Positions 26,773 to 37,242 of a DNA stretch of 64,000 bases are shown piece after piece. Where the stretch lies: NCBI GenBank assembly GCA_024998625.1, contig JACOEL010000001.1, positions 1-64,000 on the forward strand, in the 5' to 3' direction. Origin of the DNA: Nitrospira sp. GTDB taxonomy: Bacteria > Nitrospirota > Nitrospiria > Nitrospirales > Nitrospiraceae. Made by a program: the position numbers and the translations under genes. Position 1 is the first letter of the stretch, and each line of letters starts with the position of its first letter. Under the pieces are notes generated by a model that was given only the letters and a program-made list of their open reading frames with translations, searched no databases and was not told the DNA's origin.

Positions 26773-28374
26773 TTAGTGGCCGCATTTGCGTCGCAACGCC
26801 GCCCCCACAAACCCGCTGAATAACGGATGCGGGTGATGCGGCCGTGACTTATACTCAGGGTGAAACTGCGTAGCCAGGAACCAGGGGTGGTTCCGCAACT
26901 CGACGATTTCCACCAGGCGACCGTCCGGAGACAGGCCGCTCAAGATGAGTCCCTTGGCCGTCAACTGTTCGCGATAGGCATTGTTGTATTCGTATCGATG
27001 ACGATGCCGTTCACGTACTTCGCTGACCCCATACATCTTCTGCGCCAGCGTCCCCTCGCCCAACTTGCAGGCATAGGCGCCGAGCCGCATGGTACCGCCC
27101 TTGTCGTTGACCGACTGTTGGTCGGACATCAGGTGAATCACCGGATGCGGGGTCTTGTCATCAAATTCCGCGCTGTTTGCACCGGCGAGGCCGGCGACAT
27201 TGCGTGCAAATTCGATGGTGGCGCATTGCATGCCCAGGCAGAGGCCAAGAAACGGAATCTGATGTTCTCGTGCATATTGGATCGTGACGATCTTGCCTTC
27301 GATCCCGCGCGCGCCGAATCCGCCGGGAATGAGAATCCCGTCGGCCTCGCGGAGAATACGCTCGGTTCCCTGCCGCTCCACCTCTTCGGATTCGATCCAG
27401 TTCACGTTTACGCGGGTTTCATGATCGATGCCGCCGTGCACCAGCGCTTCCGCCAGGCTCTTATAGCATTCCTTCAAGCCGGCATATTTCCCGACCAGCG
27501 CGATCGACACCTCGTGTTTGGGATGTTTGATTTTTTGCACCATCGCATCCCACTCGCGGAGATTCGGCGGGCCGGTTTCCAGTTTGAGCTGGCGGACGAT
27601 CAGTTCATCCAGTCCTTCTTTACGAAACACGATGGGCACTTCGTAGATGGTCTCGACATCCTTGGCCGTGATGACCGCATCTTTTTCCACGTTGCAAAAC
27701 ATGGCGATCTTCGCCTTGAGCTCCGGCGGAAGATAGCGGTCGGTGCGGCACAGGAGAATGTTCGGTTGAATGCCGATTTCACGCAACTTGTTCACGGAAT
27801 GCTGCGTCGGTTTGGTTTTCAACTCGCCGGCAGCTCCGATGTAGGGCACCAGCGTGAGGTGTACATAGAGGACGTTGTCGCGTCCCACGTCGTAGGGGAT
27901 CTGCCGGATGGCTTCGAGGAACGGCAGGCTTTCGATGTCGCCGACGGTGCCGCCGATCTCGACGATCGTGACGTCCATGCCTTGGGAGATTCGCATGATG
28001 CATTGCTTGATCTCATCCGTGACGTGCGGCACGACTTGCACCGTTCCGCCCAGATAATCGCCGCGCCGCTCTTTCGTAATGACGGCGTGGTAAATGCGGC
28101 CGGTGGTGTAGTTGTTCTCGCGCGTCAGAGTCAGGGATGTATATCGCTCATAGTGGCCAAGATCGAGGTCGGTTTCCGCCCCGTCCTCCGTGACGTAGAC
28201 CTCTCCATGCTGGTATGGATTCATGGTGCCCGGATCGACGTTGATGTAGGGATCGAGCTTGAGGAACGTGATCTTCAGCCCGCGACTTTCCAGCAGATTG
28301 CCGATGGACGCGGAAGCCAGCCCCTTTCCGAGCGACGATACGACACCGCCGGTCACAAAAATCAGTTTGCTCAT
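26773..28374 (-). CDS. pyrG: CTP synthase
   Basis: This 533-residue enzyme aminates UTP to CTP with glutamine. The N-terminal synthase domain shows [20 protein letters not shown] and [27 protein letters not shown]. The C-terminal glutaminase domain has the Cys nucleophile in [10 protein letters not shown] and the His-Glu pair in [10 protein letters not shown]. The protein ends at RKCGH. ATG 28374 (start MSKLIF) follows GAGAAGGTG and fits family length. It sits directly downstream of kdsB, whose substrate is CTP. Confidence 0.97.
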   Translation of the reverse strand: MSKLIFVTGGVVSSLGKGLASASIGNLLESRGLKITFLKLDPYINVDPGTMNPYQHGEVYVTEDGAETDLDLGHYERYTSLTLTRENNYTTGRIYHAVITKERRGDYLGGTVQVVPHVTDEIKQCIMRISQGMDVTIVEIGGTVGDIESLPFLEAIRQIPYDVGRDNVLYVHLTLVPYIGAAGELKTKPTQHSVNKLREIGIQPNILLCRTDRYLPPELKAKIAMFCNVEKDAVITAKDVETIYEVPIVFRKEGLDELIVRQLKLETGPPNLREWDAMVQKIKHPKHEVSIALVGKYAGLKECYKSLAEALVHGGIDHETRVNVNWIESEEVERQGTERILREADGILIPGGFGARGIEGKIVTIQYAREHQIPFLGLCLGMQCATIEFARNVAGLAGANSAEFDDKTPHPVIHLMSDQQSVNDKGGTMRLGAYACKLGEGTLAQKMYGVSEVRERHRHRYEYNNAYREQLTAKGLILSGLSPDGRLVEIVELRNHPWFLATQFHPEYKSRPHHPHPLFSGFVGAALRRKCGH

Positions 28375-28391
28375 CGTGGCACCTTCTCTCG

Positions 28392-29162
28392 TCATGAGTG
28401 AGTGATGCCGAGTCCGGTTGCACGGCTGTGAAGTTGTTCCAGTGCGCCGGGCACGTCCTCGGGGCTATCGATGCGCAAGGAGCCGTGGGTGGTTTCCCAC
28501 ACGCGGATTCGCATTCCGTTTTCCAAGGCGCGCAGTTGTTCGAGTTTTTCGGCCTCTTCCAGAGTCCCTGTCGGCAAGGCAGTCAGGCGTTGCAATGTGT
28601 CCCGGGTGTAGATGTACAGGCCCAGGTGAATGAAATGCAGCCTCGGCACCGCAGCCCGTTTCGGATCGTCCCGCACCAACGGAATCGGCGCGCGAGAAAA
28701 ATACAGTGCGTAGCCCTCGCGGTCGGTGGTCACCTTGACCACGCCCGGGTTGTGAAGATCCTCATTGGAATCGATCTGGCGTTTCAAGGTGCCCATCGTG
28801 GCATCGCTGGCCAAAAACGGCTCGACCAGGTCGGTGATGAGATCGGGATGGAGCAGGATCTCGTCTCCCTGCAGGTCGACGAAACAGTCGCCGGTTCGGC
28901 CGGTGGCGACTGCGGCTACGCGATCAGTGCCGGTACGATAAAGCTCCGGCATCATCACGACCTGCCCTCCAAACCGCTCGACCGCCGTTTTGATGCGCTC
29001 GTCATCCGTGGCGACCAGGACATCGGTGACCGCGCGACAGGCCTTCGCCTGTTCATAGACATGTTGGATCATCGGCTTGCCCAGCAACTCGACCAGCGGT
29101 TTGCCCGGGAATCGTGAGGATCCATACCGGGCAGGAATGACCACCGTGACCGAACGTTTCAC
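28392..29162 (-). CDS. kdsB: CMP-KDO synthetase
   Basis: This 256-residue cytidylyltransferase activates KDO with CTP for lipid A attachment. It shows the N-terminal [47 protein letters not shown] and [14 protein letters not shown] 29162 lies one base after the rfaE1 stop; an ATG at 29183 would overlap rfaE1 by about 20 bases and cannot be excluded. It belongs to the KDO/heptose set with kdsA, kdsD and rfaE1. Confidence 0.95.
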   Translation of the reverse strand: MKRSVTVVIPARYGSSRFPGKPLVELLGKPMIQHVYEQAKACRAVTDVLVATDDERIKTAVERFGGQVVMMPELYRTGTDRVAAVATGRTGDCFVDLQGDEILLHPDLITDLVEPFLASDATMGTLKRQIDSNEDLHNPGVVKVTTDREGYALYFSRAPIPLVRDDPKRAAVPRLHFIHLGLYIYTRDTLQRLTALPTGTLEEAEKLEQLRALENGMRIRVWETTHGSLRIDSPEDVPGALEQLHSRATGLGITHS

Positions 29163-29163
29163 G

Positions 29164-30246
29164 TCAGTTCTGTCCCAGAGCATCCGTGAGTTGCGCGGCG
29201 GTGACCGTCGCGGTGCCGATCATGCCGACGACGACTCCGGCGGCCTGATTGGCGAGTACGGCCGCGTCCCGCATGCTTGCGCCCGTCGAGAGCGCCAGTG
29301 AGAGTGTGCCGACGACGGTATCACCGGCGCCGGTGACATCATAGACCTGTCTGGCGCGTGTGGGGATATGCCAATGGTCGCCATGAGCCTGGAACACACT
29401 CATCCCGCGTTCACCCCGCGTCACCAAAACGGTTTGGCATCCCAAACGCTGACGAAGAATCGTGCCGGCTTTTGTAATCGCCTTGTCGTCCTCCCCTTGC
29501 ACGCCAGCAGCCTGGGTGGCTTCGAGGTGGTTGGGGGTGATGACGGTGACACCTTTGTAATAGCTGAAATGCTCCACCTTGGGATCGACCACGATGGGAA
29601 TTTTGCGCTGCCCCGCCAGTCGAGTCAACTCTGTCATGAGCGACGCCGTGACGACCCCCTTCGCATAGTCCGAGACGACCAGGCAGGAGAGCTCTTTCAA
29701 GCGCGACTCCACATACCGGAGAATGCGGCGCTGCAGCAGGGCCGAGAGTTCTGTGCGGCGTTCGACGTCATACCGAACGATCTGCTGATTGTGGGCGACC
29801 ACCCTGGATTTTCGGGTCGTCGGCCGGCTTTGGTCGATGACCACACCGCCGCGGCCCTGCCGGCGCCCGCCCAGTTCTTTCAAGAGCAACCGCCCGCTTT
29901 CGTCGGCTCCGATCACGCCGCAGATATCCGCCTGCCCGCCGAGCGCGAGAATGTTGTTGAAGACGTTGGCCGCGCCGCCCAGCTTGAGGGATTCCGATTC
30001 AACGTGGACGACTGGCACGGGCGCTTCCGGAGAAATTCGGCTCACGCGTCCCCAGACGTAGTGGTCGAGGATCAAATCTCCGATCACCAGCACTTTGGCT
30101 TGCGTGAAACGCTGGACGTAGGCGCTGAGGGCGACGTGATCAAGCGTCGTGTCCTCGCCCGGTTGCTCGCTCGACGCGCCGGTCTGTCCGGTCCGCCCTA
30201 CTGGATGGCTTTTCCTAACCTTTCCCATCGTACCCATTCCGTCCAT
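29164..30246 (-). CDS. rfaE1: D-glycero-beta-D-manno-heptose-7-phosphate kinase
   Basis: This is a PfkB-family sugar kinase of about 360 residues for ADP-heptose synthesis in the LPS inner core. Visible: VLVIGDLILDHYVWGRVSRISPEAPVPVV, KLGGAANVFNNILALGG, and the C-terminal nucleotide motif VYDVTGAGDTVVGTL with the catalytic Asp. It has only the kinase domain; the cytidylyl/adenylyltransferase domain fused in E. coli HldE is absent. An N-terminal basic extension of about 40 residues is unusual. The start is uncertain: ATG 30246 is given, GTG 30264 and ATG 30228 are alternatives, all overlapping lepB. Confidence 0.93.
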   Translation of the reverse strand: MDGMGTMGKVRKSHPVGRTGQTGASSEQPGEDTTLDHVALSAYVQRFTQAKVLVIGDLILDHYVWGRVSRISPEAPVPVVHVESESLKLGGAANVFNNILALGGQADICGVIGADESGRLLLKELGGRRQGRGGVVIDQSRPTTRKSRVVAHNQQIVRYDVERRTELSALLQRRILRYVESRLKELSCLVVSDYAKGVVTASLMTELTRLAGQRKIPIVVDPKVEHFSYYKGVTVITPNHLEATQAAGVQGEDDKAITKAGTILRQRLGCQTVLVTRGERGMSVFQAHGDHWHIPTRARQVYDVTGAGDTVVGTLSLALSTGASMRDAAVLANQAAGVVVGMIGTATVTAAQLTDALGQN

Positions 30247-30977
30247 GATCCTTGGCCGCTCCACGACCAGTAAATGCGAAATGCTTTGCCGCGCACTTTT
30301 TCCGTGCGGACATAGCCCCAGAAGCGACTATCGAGACTGTGGTCCCGATTGTCTCCCATCACGAAATACGCGTCTTCCGGCACCGTGACGGGGCCGAAAT
30401 TGTCGCGCGGACTGATGCGCCCGTCATGCACGGGGGGATCAGTGTGTTGCGTGAAGGCATGGTCGTCGAACGGTGTCCCGTTGATGTGTACGATTTTATT
30501 CCGCACGTGAATGGTGTCGCCCGGGAGTCCGATGACGCGCTTGATAAAGTCTTTATCTTCATCTTCGGGAAACCGGAACACGATGATATCGCCGCGCTGG
30601 ATCGATCTGAACGGAATGAGCGTTCGCGAGGAGTAGCAGGTGACCGGCGGAAAACCCGGCTGAATCTTGCAGTCGGTCGGCCATTGCAGGCCGTAGGACA
30701 GTTTGCTGACGAGAATATGATCACCCACCAGCAGCGTGGGAATCATCGAACCGGAGGGAATCTTGAAGGCCTGGACCACGAAGACGCGAATGGCAAAGGC
30801 GAGCAACATCGCGATGATGATCGCTTCTGCGTATTCCCGCAGGATTGACTTGTGGGCCGGCTGACCGACCGCGCCGACCGTGGGGGCATCTGTCGCTTGT
30901 TCAGATGGTGCGGGGGGCGTTACCGGTCCCGTCGTTGAGGAGCTGTCGTCGGGGCGTGGATTGGGGTCGAGACTCAT
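30198..30977 (-). CDS. lepB: Signal peptidase I
   Basis: This 259-residue inner-membrane protease removes signal peptides from secreted proteins. After a Pro/Ser/Thr-rich cytoplasmic start of about 40 residues there is one membrane segment (about 50-69), then the catalytic Ser77 ([10 protein letters not shown]) and Lys146 ([12 protein letters not shown]) with [16 protein letters not shown] near residue 215. ATG 30977 overlaps the lepA stop by four bases (ATGA); lepA-lepB is a classic pair. Longer in-frame starts lie inside lepA. Confidence 0.95.
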   Translation of the reverse strand: MSLDPNPRPDDSSSTTGPVTPPAPSEQATDAPTVGAVGQPAHKSILREYAEAIIIAMLLAFAIRVFVVQAFKIPSGSMIPTLLVGDHILVSKLSYGLQWPTDCKIQPGFPPVTCYSSRTLIPFRSIQRGDIIVFRFPEDEDKDFIKRVIGLPGDTIHVRNKIVHINGTPFDDHAFTQHTDPPVHDGRISPRDNFGPVTVPEDAYFVMGDNRDHSLDSRFWGYVRTEKVRGKAFRIYWSWSGQGSWTEWVRWERLGKAIQ

Positions 30978-32785
30978 TCCTCGCCCACCTTTAGGATGGC
31001 CAGGAACGCTTCTTGGGGCACTTCCACCCGTCCGACCGCTTTCATGCGTTTTTTGCCTTCTTTCTGCTTCTCCCAGAGCTTTCGTTTGCGCGAGATATCG
31101 CCGCCGTAACACTTTGCGGTGACATTCTTCTTGATGGCGCCGATCGTTTCCCGCGCGATGATCTTGTTGCCGATCGCCGCCTGGATGGCAATTTCGAACA
31201 TCTGCTTAGGAATCAGCTCTTTCATTTTTTCCGCGACCTGCCGTCCGCGCTGATAGGCCCGCTCTTTATGCGTGATGAACGACAAGGCATCGACGGGCTC
31301 ACCATTGAGCAGAATATCGAGGCGCACCAGTTCGGATTCCCGATACCCGAGGAGTTCATAGTCGAGCGAGGCGTACCCCTGCGTCTTCGATTTTAATTTG
31401 TCGTAGAAATCGAGGATGACTTCATTAAGCGGCAGCTCGTAGCTGATCACGACGCGGGTGGGATCCAGGTAGTGAATGCTTCGCTGGATACCGCGCCGCT
31501 CCTGACACAATTGCAGCAAGGTGCCGAGATACCGTTCCGGTGCGATCAGCGTCGCCAGGATAAACGGCTCCTCGAACGAGGCGATTGAACTAGGTTCGGG
31601 AAGTTCCGCCGGGTTGTTGAGTTCGAGCACGTCGCCTTTGGTCGTCAGGATCCGGTAGATGACGGTCGGCGCGGTGGTGATCAGCGTCAATCCGTATTCG
31701 CGCTCCAGCCGCTCCTGAATGATTTCCATGTGGAGCAGGCCGAGGAAACCGCAACGGAAACCGAACCCGAGGGCGAGCGAGGTTTCCGGCTCATAGATGA
31801 ACGACGAGTCGTTCAAGCGTAACTTCAAGAGCGCATCCCGCAGATCTTCGTAGCGGGCGGTGTCCGTGGAATACAGTCCGCAAAACACGAGGGGTTTGAC
31901 TTCTTTGTAGCCGGGAAAGGGCTGCTCGGTCGGGTGTGCCGCCTCGGTCAACGTGTCACCGATCTTGACGTCGGCCACTTCCTTCATGTTGGCGCAGAGG
32001 TAGCCGACCTCCCCCGTCATGAGCTGGGTGCCCTTGGTCCGTTTCGGCGTGAACTGTCCGACCTCGGTGACTTCGAAGAGTCGGTCGTTGGACATCACCT
32101 TGATCTTCATCCCGGGGCGCACGGAGCCGTCGATGATGCGGGTGAGGACGATCACACCCTGGTAATTGTCGAACCAGGAATCGAAAATCAACGCCTTGAG
32201 TGGACGATTGGGATCGCCGGAGGGCGGCGGAATACGTTTGACGATCGCCTCGAGCACTTCCGGGACACCGCGTCCTTCCTTGGCGCTCACCAGCATGGCA
32301 TCGCTCGCGTCCAGGGTGAGCACATCGGAAATTTGTTGTTTCGTGCCCTCGACGTCGGCGCTGGCGAGGTCGATCTTATTGATGACCGGAATAATCGTGT
32401 GATGGTTGCCCATGGCTAGGTTGACGTTGGCGATGGTCTGCGCCTGCACTCCCTGCGTCGCGTCGACGAGCAACAGCGAGCCTTCGCAGGCCGCAAGGCT
32501 GCGCGAGACTTCGTACGTGAAGTCGACGTGACCGGGCGTATCGATCAAGTGCAGTAAATAGGTCTTCCCGTCCTGAGCCTTGTAGCGGATGGCCACGGCG
32601 TGCGCTTTAATCGTGATGCCGCGCTCACGCTCTAGGTCCATCGCATCGAGGATCTGCTCTTTCGCCTCTCGGGCAGTCACTGCGCCAGTGGCGTCGAGGA
32701 GCCGGTCAGCGAGGGTCGATTTACCGTGATCGATATGGGCGATGATCGAGAAATTTCGGATGAGACTTTGCAAATCCTGGCTCAT
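30974..32785 (-). CDS. lepA: Elongation factor 4 (LepA)
   Basis: This 603-residue translational GTPase binds ribosomes and affects initiation or back-translocation. The G domain is canonical: [33 protein letters not shown] and NKIDLASAD. The C-terminal EF4-specific domain ends [31 protein letters not shown], which is diagnostic. ATG 32785 gives the family length and follows GGGGAAC. It is the first gene of a long minus-strand series and is driven by a consensus promoter 19 bases upstream. Confidence 0.97.
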   Translation of the reverse strand: MSQDLQSLIRNFSIIAHIDHGKSTLADRLLDATGAVTAREAKEQILDAMDLERERGITIKAHAVAIRYKAQDGKTYLLHLIDTPGHVDFTYEVSRSLAACEGSLLLVDATQGVQAQTIANVNLAMGNHHTIIPVINKIDLASADVEGTKQQISDVLTLDASDAMLVSAKEGRGVPEVLEAIVKRIPPPSGDPNRPLKALIFDSWFDNYQGVIVLTRIIDGSVRPGMKIKVMSNDRLFEVTEVGQFTPKRTKGTQLMTGEVGYLCANMKEVADVKIGDTLTEAAHPTEQPFPGYKEVKPLVFCGLYSTDTARYEDLRDALLKLRLNDSSFIYEPETSLALGFGFRCGFLGLLHMEIIQERLEREYGLTLITTAPTVIYRILTTKGDVLELNNPAELPEPSSIASFEEPFILATLIAPERYLGTLLQLCQERRGIQRSIHYLDPTRVVISYELPLNEVILDFYDKLKSKTQGYASLDYELLGYRESELVRLDILLNGEPVDALSFITHKERAYQRGRQVAEKMKELIPKQMFEIAIQAAIGNKIIARETIGAIKKNVTAKCYGGDISRKRKLWEKQKEGKKRMKAVGRVEVPQEAFLAILKVGEE

Positions 32786-32803
32786 GTTCCCCAAAATCGG
32801 TTC

Positions 32804-32832
32804 ATTATAGTGACCGCTCCCAAGGTTGTCAA
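32804..32832 (-). promoter_or_regulatory. Consensus sigma-70 promoter of lepA
   Basis: On the minus strand TTGACA (32832-32827) and TATAAT (32809-32804) are both perfect and 17 bases apart. Transcription would start near 32797, leaving a leader of about 12 bases before the lepA ATG at 32785. Confidence 0.85.
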
Positions 32833-32854
32833 AGAAATCGCCCGTCGTTATAAT
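32826..32854 (+). promoter_or_regulatory. Sigma-70 promoter of bioA, overlapping that of lepA
   Basis: TTGTCA (32826-32831) and TATAAT (32849-32854) are 17 bases apart. The -35 hexamer overlaps the lepA -35 by five base pairs (shared TTGTCAA), so the two promoters point away from each other from one site. The start near 32861 leaves a 67-base leader to bioA. Confidence 0.8.
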
Positions 32855-32927
32855 CCGCGCACGGTGCGTCGTTCTCCGTCGTCGATGCGATCGTGCCACA
32901 CGAGTTGTTCCGTATTCTCCCGTCATC

Positions 32928-34310
32928 ATGAATCGACCATCCAAGCGCCTTCCACTTGTGGCCTGGGACCATGCCTATCTGTGGCATCCGTTTACGCAGA
33001 TGCAGGAATGGGAGCAGGAGGAGCCCCTGATCATCCAGAAGGGCAAAGGCTCCTACCTTATCGACACCGAGGGCCGGAAGTATCTCGACGGCACGTCGTC
33101 CATCTGGGTCAATATTCACGGTCACCGGCATCCGCGATTGGATCGCGCCCTCACGACGCAGCTCGGGCAGATCGCGCATTCGACGTTCCTTGGCCTCTCT
33201 AATCCGCCGGCCATTCGACTGGCGAGGGAGCTGATCCGGATTGCGCCTAAGGGACTTCAACGGGTGTTTTATTCGGACAACGGCTCCACGGCGATCGAGG
33301 TGGCGCTGAAGATGGCGGTGCAATACTGGCAGCAGCGGCAGCCGACCGCGGGCCCCAAACATTCCTTTCTGCATTTAAAACTGGCCTATCACGGCGACAC
33401 GGTCGGGGCTGTGAGCGTGGGGAACATTGAACTCTTTCACGCACGATTCAAGTCGCTCCTGTTTCCCACCCTTCAAGTCGACCCACCCTATTGTTATCGT
33501 TGTCCGCTGAGCCTGACGTATCCCGCTTGTCGCATGGCCTGCATCGATCCGCTGGAATCGCTGTTGCAGGCCCGTCATCGCGAGCTGGCCGGGGTCATTC
33601 TCGAACCGCTCGTGCAAGCAGCGGCGGGAATGCTGACCGCGCCGCCCGGATACCTCACCCGCGTGCGTGCGCTGTGCACGAAATACAATGTGTTGTTGAT
33701 TGCGGATGAAGTGGCGACGGGCTTCGGCCGCACAGGGAAAATGTTCGCCTGTCAGCATGAAGGTGTGACGCCGGATCTCATGGCGATCAGCAAGGGCATG
33801 ACCGGTGGATACATGCCGCTGGCAGCCACCCTGGCGACGGAGGACATTTATCGCGCCTTCTTAGGACGGTATGATGAGTGGAAAACGTTCTTCCATGGGC
33901 ATAGTTACACGGGCAATCCGCTGGGCTGTGCCGTGGCCCTAGCCAACCTTGAGATCTTTCGTCGTGAGAAGACGCTCACGCACGTTCGAAAGCAGACCAC
34001 ACTGCTCGCGCGCCTGCTGCGTCCGATGGCCTCGTTGAGGCATGTGGGCGAGATGCGGCAATGCGGTTTGATGGTGGGAATCGAATTGGTGCAGGATCGC
34101 ACGACGCGCACTTCCTATCCGCTGGAAATGCGTATCGGCCATCGCGTGGCCCAGGCCTGCCGGAAAGGGGGGCTCCTGATGAGACCCCTCGGCAACGTCA
34201 TCGCACTGGTCCCTCCCCTCTCCACCAGCCCTCGGGAGTTGACAAAAATGGTGGCAATTTTGCACAGGGCCATCGTCGACGTGACCGAAGACAGCGCATC
34301 GCTGTCGTAG
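32928..34310 (+). CDS. bioA: Adenosylmethionine-8-amino-7-oxononanoate aminotransferase
   Basis: This 460-residue PLP enzyme converts KAPA to DAPA in biotin synthesis, using SAM as amino donor. Hallmarks: HLWHPFTQM-like [12 protein letters not shown] at the start, [21 protein letters not shown], the [21 protein letters not shown] cofactor block, and the PLP Lys in [23 protein letters not shown]. Length is normal. ATG 32928 is chosen from the family N-terminus. No other biotin gene is in the window; it stands alone, divergent from lepA. Confidence 0.95.
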   Translation: MNRPSKRLPLVAWDHAYLWHPFTQMQEWEQEEPLIIQKGKGSYLIDTEGRKYLDGTSSIWVNIHGHRHPRLDRALTTQLGQIAHSTFLGLSNPPAIRLARELIRIAPKGLQRVFYSDNGSTAIEVALKMAVQYWQQRQPTAGPKHSFLHLKLAYHGDTVGAVSVGNIELFHARFKSLLFPTLQVDPPYCYRCPLSLTYPACRMACIDPLESLLQARHRELAGVILEPLVQAAAGMLTAPPGYLTRVRALCTKYNVLLIADEVATGFGRTGKMFACQHEGVTPDLMAISKGMTGGYMPLAATLATEDIYRAFLGRYDEWKTFFHGHSYTGNPLGCAVALANLEIFRREKTLTHVRKQTTLLARLLRPMASLRHVGEMRQCGLMVGIELVQDRTTRTSYPLEMRIGHRVAQACRKGGLLMRPLGNVIALVPPLSTSPRELTKMVAILHRAIVDVTEDSASLS

Positions 34311-34484
34311 AACGTCCTGTCATTGCGGCTGATTCCTGTCTGCTGGAACGCGGCGTCATGCGTTCACCGATGAACATTCCTCGACAGTGTTTGTGCACCC
34401 CCGCCGGCGCCTGGGCGGCTGAGAATCGAGTGCTACACTTGATTTCATGCTGTGCCACGACATCCTCTCGACGGATTTTTCGGC

Positions 34485-35711
34485 ATGATACGCCGTCTGA
34501 TGTCGTGGGGCTGGTTCCTCCTTCTGGCCCTCCCGTTGACGGCTCAGGCGGAGGAATCCCAGCAATCGGAGCTCCTCCTGCAACGGATTCAGTTCGCGGA
34601 CACCGCTCGCGAGTCCGGTGCATCGGCGATTCCCTTTTCGATTGCGTCTCCTGTGCTGCACGCCTCTTTCCACACCACCTCCTTTGCGCCGCCGACTGCG
34701 TCGACGCGTTTGAAAGACCTGGTTCCTGATTCAGAACGGCCGCAGACGAAAGGCGTGGTGGCGGCGTCGACATTCTTCAAGGGGCAGCTCACGACGGAAG
34801 GCGAAGTGGCCAACAACGCGACGAACGATGCGGGTATTCCCTCTCGCATCGAACAGCGGGATGACGGGACCAAACGGATGGTGCGCATGGCCCTGACAGG
34901 TGCGAACGGTCAGTTTCGCTACGGCATCAACTACCGGTCGGCCGGCAAGGCGTTTTTTAACTCACCCGATCAGACAGTGCGGGAAATGTGGGGCGAATGG
35001 GGGATGGGGATTGTCAAGCTGCGAAGTTCGTCCGGTCAAACCTGGAATAATGTGGACCTGGATCCTACCCGGGCTCGGATTCAACAGACCTTCAATCGCC
35101 TCAGTCTCGCGGTGGCCAAGCCGGCTTGGGCGGAACTCAGTCTGACCTACACACGTAGCGCTCTCGCGAGCAGTTTCGATCCCACGGGTACCATTCCGCA
35201 ACGGAGTCAGAGCAACAGTATGGAAGCCGCACTCTCCTATACGGGGCTCAGGTGGAACGCGCGGCTCTCATCGAGCTATATCCTGACGAACGACGAGACG
35301 CGAGGGGGCTCCCAATCGACCACCTTTGCCCAGACCCTGGTGGCGACCTATCGGCCTATGAACACCCTGACCCTTGCTCCGACGCTGAGCTACCGGTCAG
35401 AGACCCAGAGCTGGTCCGGCGCAAGGATTCAGACACCCATGGCGTCCCTGTCGTTGCTGTACAAACAGAGTCAGCGGCTATTGGTTAGTGCGATGGGAGG
35501 CTATACGAGCACCACTTCGAGCGATGGACTGATCGATACGAACAGCATCGTGGGCAAGGGAATGTTTGCGTTGCGCCTGGCCCCGATCTACGGCCACCCG
35601 ACGACGATATCTTTGGAAGCCGCCTATACCAACACGACCAATCGGACTGTGGCAGGGTTCGATACCGAGGATCTCTCCGGGCTCGTGCGTATCCTGGTGG
35701 CCTCTCTGTAG
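34485..35711 (+). CDS. Outer-membrane beta-barrel-type protein, function unknown
   Basis: This 408-residue exported protein has a signal peptide (MIRRLMSWGWFLLLALPLTAQA) with a likely cleavage after AQA. The rest is rich in alternating polar/hydrophobic strands (WAELSLTYTRSAL, WNARLSSSYIL, TLTLAPTLSYRSE, LLVSAMGGYTSTTS), as expected for a transmembrane beta-barrel. The segment around TWNNVDLDPTRARIQQTFNRLSLAV may be a periplasmic or extracellular portion. No named family is recognised. It is convergent with the adaptor lipoprotein gene. Confidence 0.7.
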   Translation: MIRRLMSWGWFLLLALPLTAQAEESQQSELLLQRIQFADTARESGASAIPFSIASPVLHASFHTTSFAPPTASTRLKDLVPDSERPQTKGVVAASTFFKGQLTTEGEVANNATNDAGIPSRIEQRDDGTKRMVRMALTGANGQFRYGINYRSAGKAFFNSPDQTVREMWGEWGMGIVKLRSSSGQTWNNVDLDPTRARIQQTFNRLSLAVAKPAWAELSLTYTRSALASSFDPTGTIPQRSQSNSMEAALSYTGLRWNARLSSSYILTNDETRGGSQSTTFAQTLVATYRPMNTLTLAPTLSYRSETQSWSGARIQTPMASLSLLYKQSQRLLVSAMGGYTSTTSSDGLIDTNSIVGKGMFALRLAPIYGHPTTISLEAAYTNTTNRTVAGFDTEDLSGLVRILVASL

Positions 35712-35720
35712 CCCTCTCTC

Positions 35721-35735
35721 CGAAGTCCGGCTTCG
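35721..35735. terminator. Short hairpin between convergent genes
   Basis: CGAAG (35721-35725) and CTTCG (35731-35735) pair around TCCGG, just between two convergent stop codons. No T-run follows on either strand. Confidence 0.25.
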
Positions 35736-36884
35736 TTACGCTCCACCGGCTGAGGTGTCACCAGCCGCAAGGTGGTTGATGGTCGAGGGTGTGAGTAGAA
35801 TTCGTTCTCCGGTCGTCAGCCCCTCCCGAATCGTCACCCGATTATCGATCACGCTGTCGATATTGATGGCGCGTTCCTCAAGGCGGCCGGCGTCATGTTG
35901 CACCACCACCCACTGTTTGCCGGAATGTTCAAGGATTGCCTGTTTCGGAATGACGATTTTCGGGCGCATAGTGTGGCCGGCGATGGTCATTCGTGCGAAC
36001 ATTTCAGGCTTCAGGCGACGATCCACGTTCGAGACGGACGCGCGAATTTTAATGGTGCGCGTGGCCGGATCGACCACATCGCCGATCACGCTGATCGTGG
36101 CGGGAAACTCGATGCCCGGGTAGGCCTCGACGGTCATGGGCGCGACCGCTCCGACACGAATCCCGGAGAGGTCGTGTTGATACACGTCCGCGACCACCTG
36201 CAACCGGTCGAGATTGGCGACGGTAAACAACGGGGTGTCCGTGGCGGGCCCTACAATTTGTCCCGGCGTCACATTGCGCTCGACCACGGTTCCCGTCAAC
36301 GGGCTGCGCAATTCGAACCGTGATGTGATCTGTTGTTGCGCAAGCGGTTTGCTGAGTTCAGCCGCCGGCACCCGCAGAGACAGGAGCCGGCCTTTGGCCT
36401 GCTTGAATTCAGCCCGTTCCCGGTTCAGATCGTTCGTTGCATGTTCCAGATCCTTCAGGGACATGGCTTGGGCGTCATACAGGTCCTTCGTCAACTCGTA
36501 GTTGCGTTCAGCCAGTCCCAGCTCGGAAATCTCTTCGACATAGGCGGCATAGGCGGTGGCGATATCGGCCGCATCGATCACCATCAAGACATCGCCGGCT
36601 TTGACGGCTTGGCCGAGTTTCGCCCGGACATCCAGCACTGGTCCATGAAGGGGGGAAGAAATCCTGGAAAACCCATCCTCGGCATAGGTCACCCTGGCCG
36701 ACAACGTCAAAGCCGGAAGCGAGGGCGGGGTTTCAATGAGCATCGTTTGAACATCAGGTTGGCGGCTGGCGACGACCGGCGGTTGAACGGTTTTTGACGA
36801 CGGTGCGGGCGGGTCGGGACGCGTACAGCCAGCCGACGTCAGGCCGACAAGAATGAGCGACAGTAGGCAGAGAAATTGTTTCAT
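35736..36884 (-). CDS. RND efflux periplasmic adaptor lipoprotein (HlyD/CusB type)
   Basis: This 382-residue membrane-fusion protein has a lipoprotein signal (LVGLTSAGC, Cys at about 19), a barrel/lipoyl domain (GPVLDVRAKLGQAVKAGDVLMVIDAADIATAYAAY, about 85-120), a helical hairpin (about 120-190), and SPLTGTVVERNVTPGQIVGPATDTPLFTVANLDRLQVVADV, typical of CzcB/CusB-like adaptors that link an RND pump to an outer-membrane channel. No pump or TolC-like gene is adjacent, so it is an orphan here. ATG 36884 gives the signal peptide. Confidence 0.9.
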   Translation of the reverse strand: MKQFLCLLSLILVGLTSAGCTRPDPPAPSSKTVQPPVVASRQPDVQTMLIETPPSLPALTLSARVTYAEDGFSRISSPLHGPVLDVRAKLGQAVKAGDVLMVIDAADIATAYAAYVEEISELGLAERNYELTKDLYDAQAMSLKDLEHATNDLNRERAEFKQAKGRLLSLRVPAAELSKPLAQQQITSRFELRSPLTGTVVERNVTPGQIVGPATDTPLFTVANLDRLQVVADVYQHDLSGIRVGAVAPMTVEAYPGIEFPATISVIGDVVDPATRTIKIRASVSNVDRRLKPEMFARMTIAGHTMRPKIVIPKQAILEHSGKQWVVVQHDAGRLEERAINIDSVIDNRVTIREGLTTGERILLTPSTINHLAAGDTSAGGA

Positions 36885-37242
36885 GGCATTCCGTTCTCGC
36901 TGGTCCCGTATCGGTCGTTCTGCCGCAGAAGCCAAGCGCGTGGCAGGAGCAGACATCGCCTGGTCGGCTTGAGAGGGCCTGCCCGTGCAGATTCACTCAT
37001 GATTCCTCGATGCATGTTGCTGAAGGGCAGGAAGCGACCGGCTAGGACGAAGGGGAACGTTGCGATCCGAACGGTCTGCGGGCAGATACGCAAGAAGATC
37101 AGCATGTTCCGGGAAGACCAATTCATTCGTCCCGGCCTACTCGCCAACTGTGTCATTAAAACATCGACGTCTTTTGCCTGTCAATCGAGACGAGCGCATG
37201 TCCGGCGGGATGTGCTGTTCCGGTAACCGGCGAGTGACGCAT
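36885..37242. other. 358-base gap without a clear gene
   Basis: A minus-strand frame overlaps the start of the adaptor gene with an ATGA junction, but its sequence shows no domain or signal and it is not called. No strong promoter, palindrome or RNA gene was seen. Confidence 0.5.

Noticed and set aside
26860-28401. Long plus-strand open frame opposite pyrG
   Set aside because: It is the antisense shadow of pyrG, whose product matches CTP synthase along its whole length; the frame has no family features.
36881-37156. Minus-strand frame of about 91 codons ending at the adaptor start with ATGA
   Set aside because: The overlap is suggestive, but the sequence has no signal, domain or good ribosome binding site.
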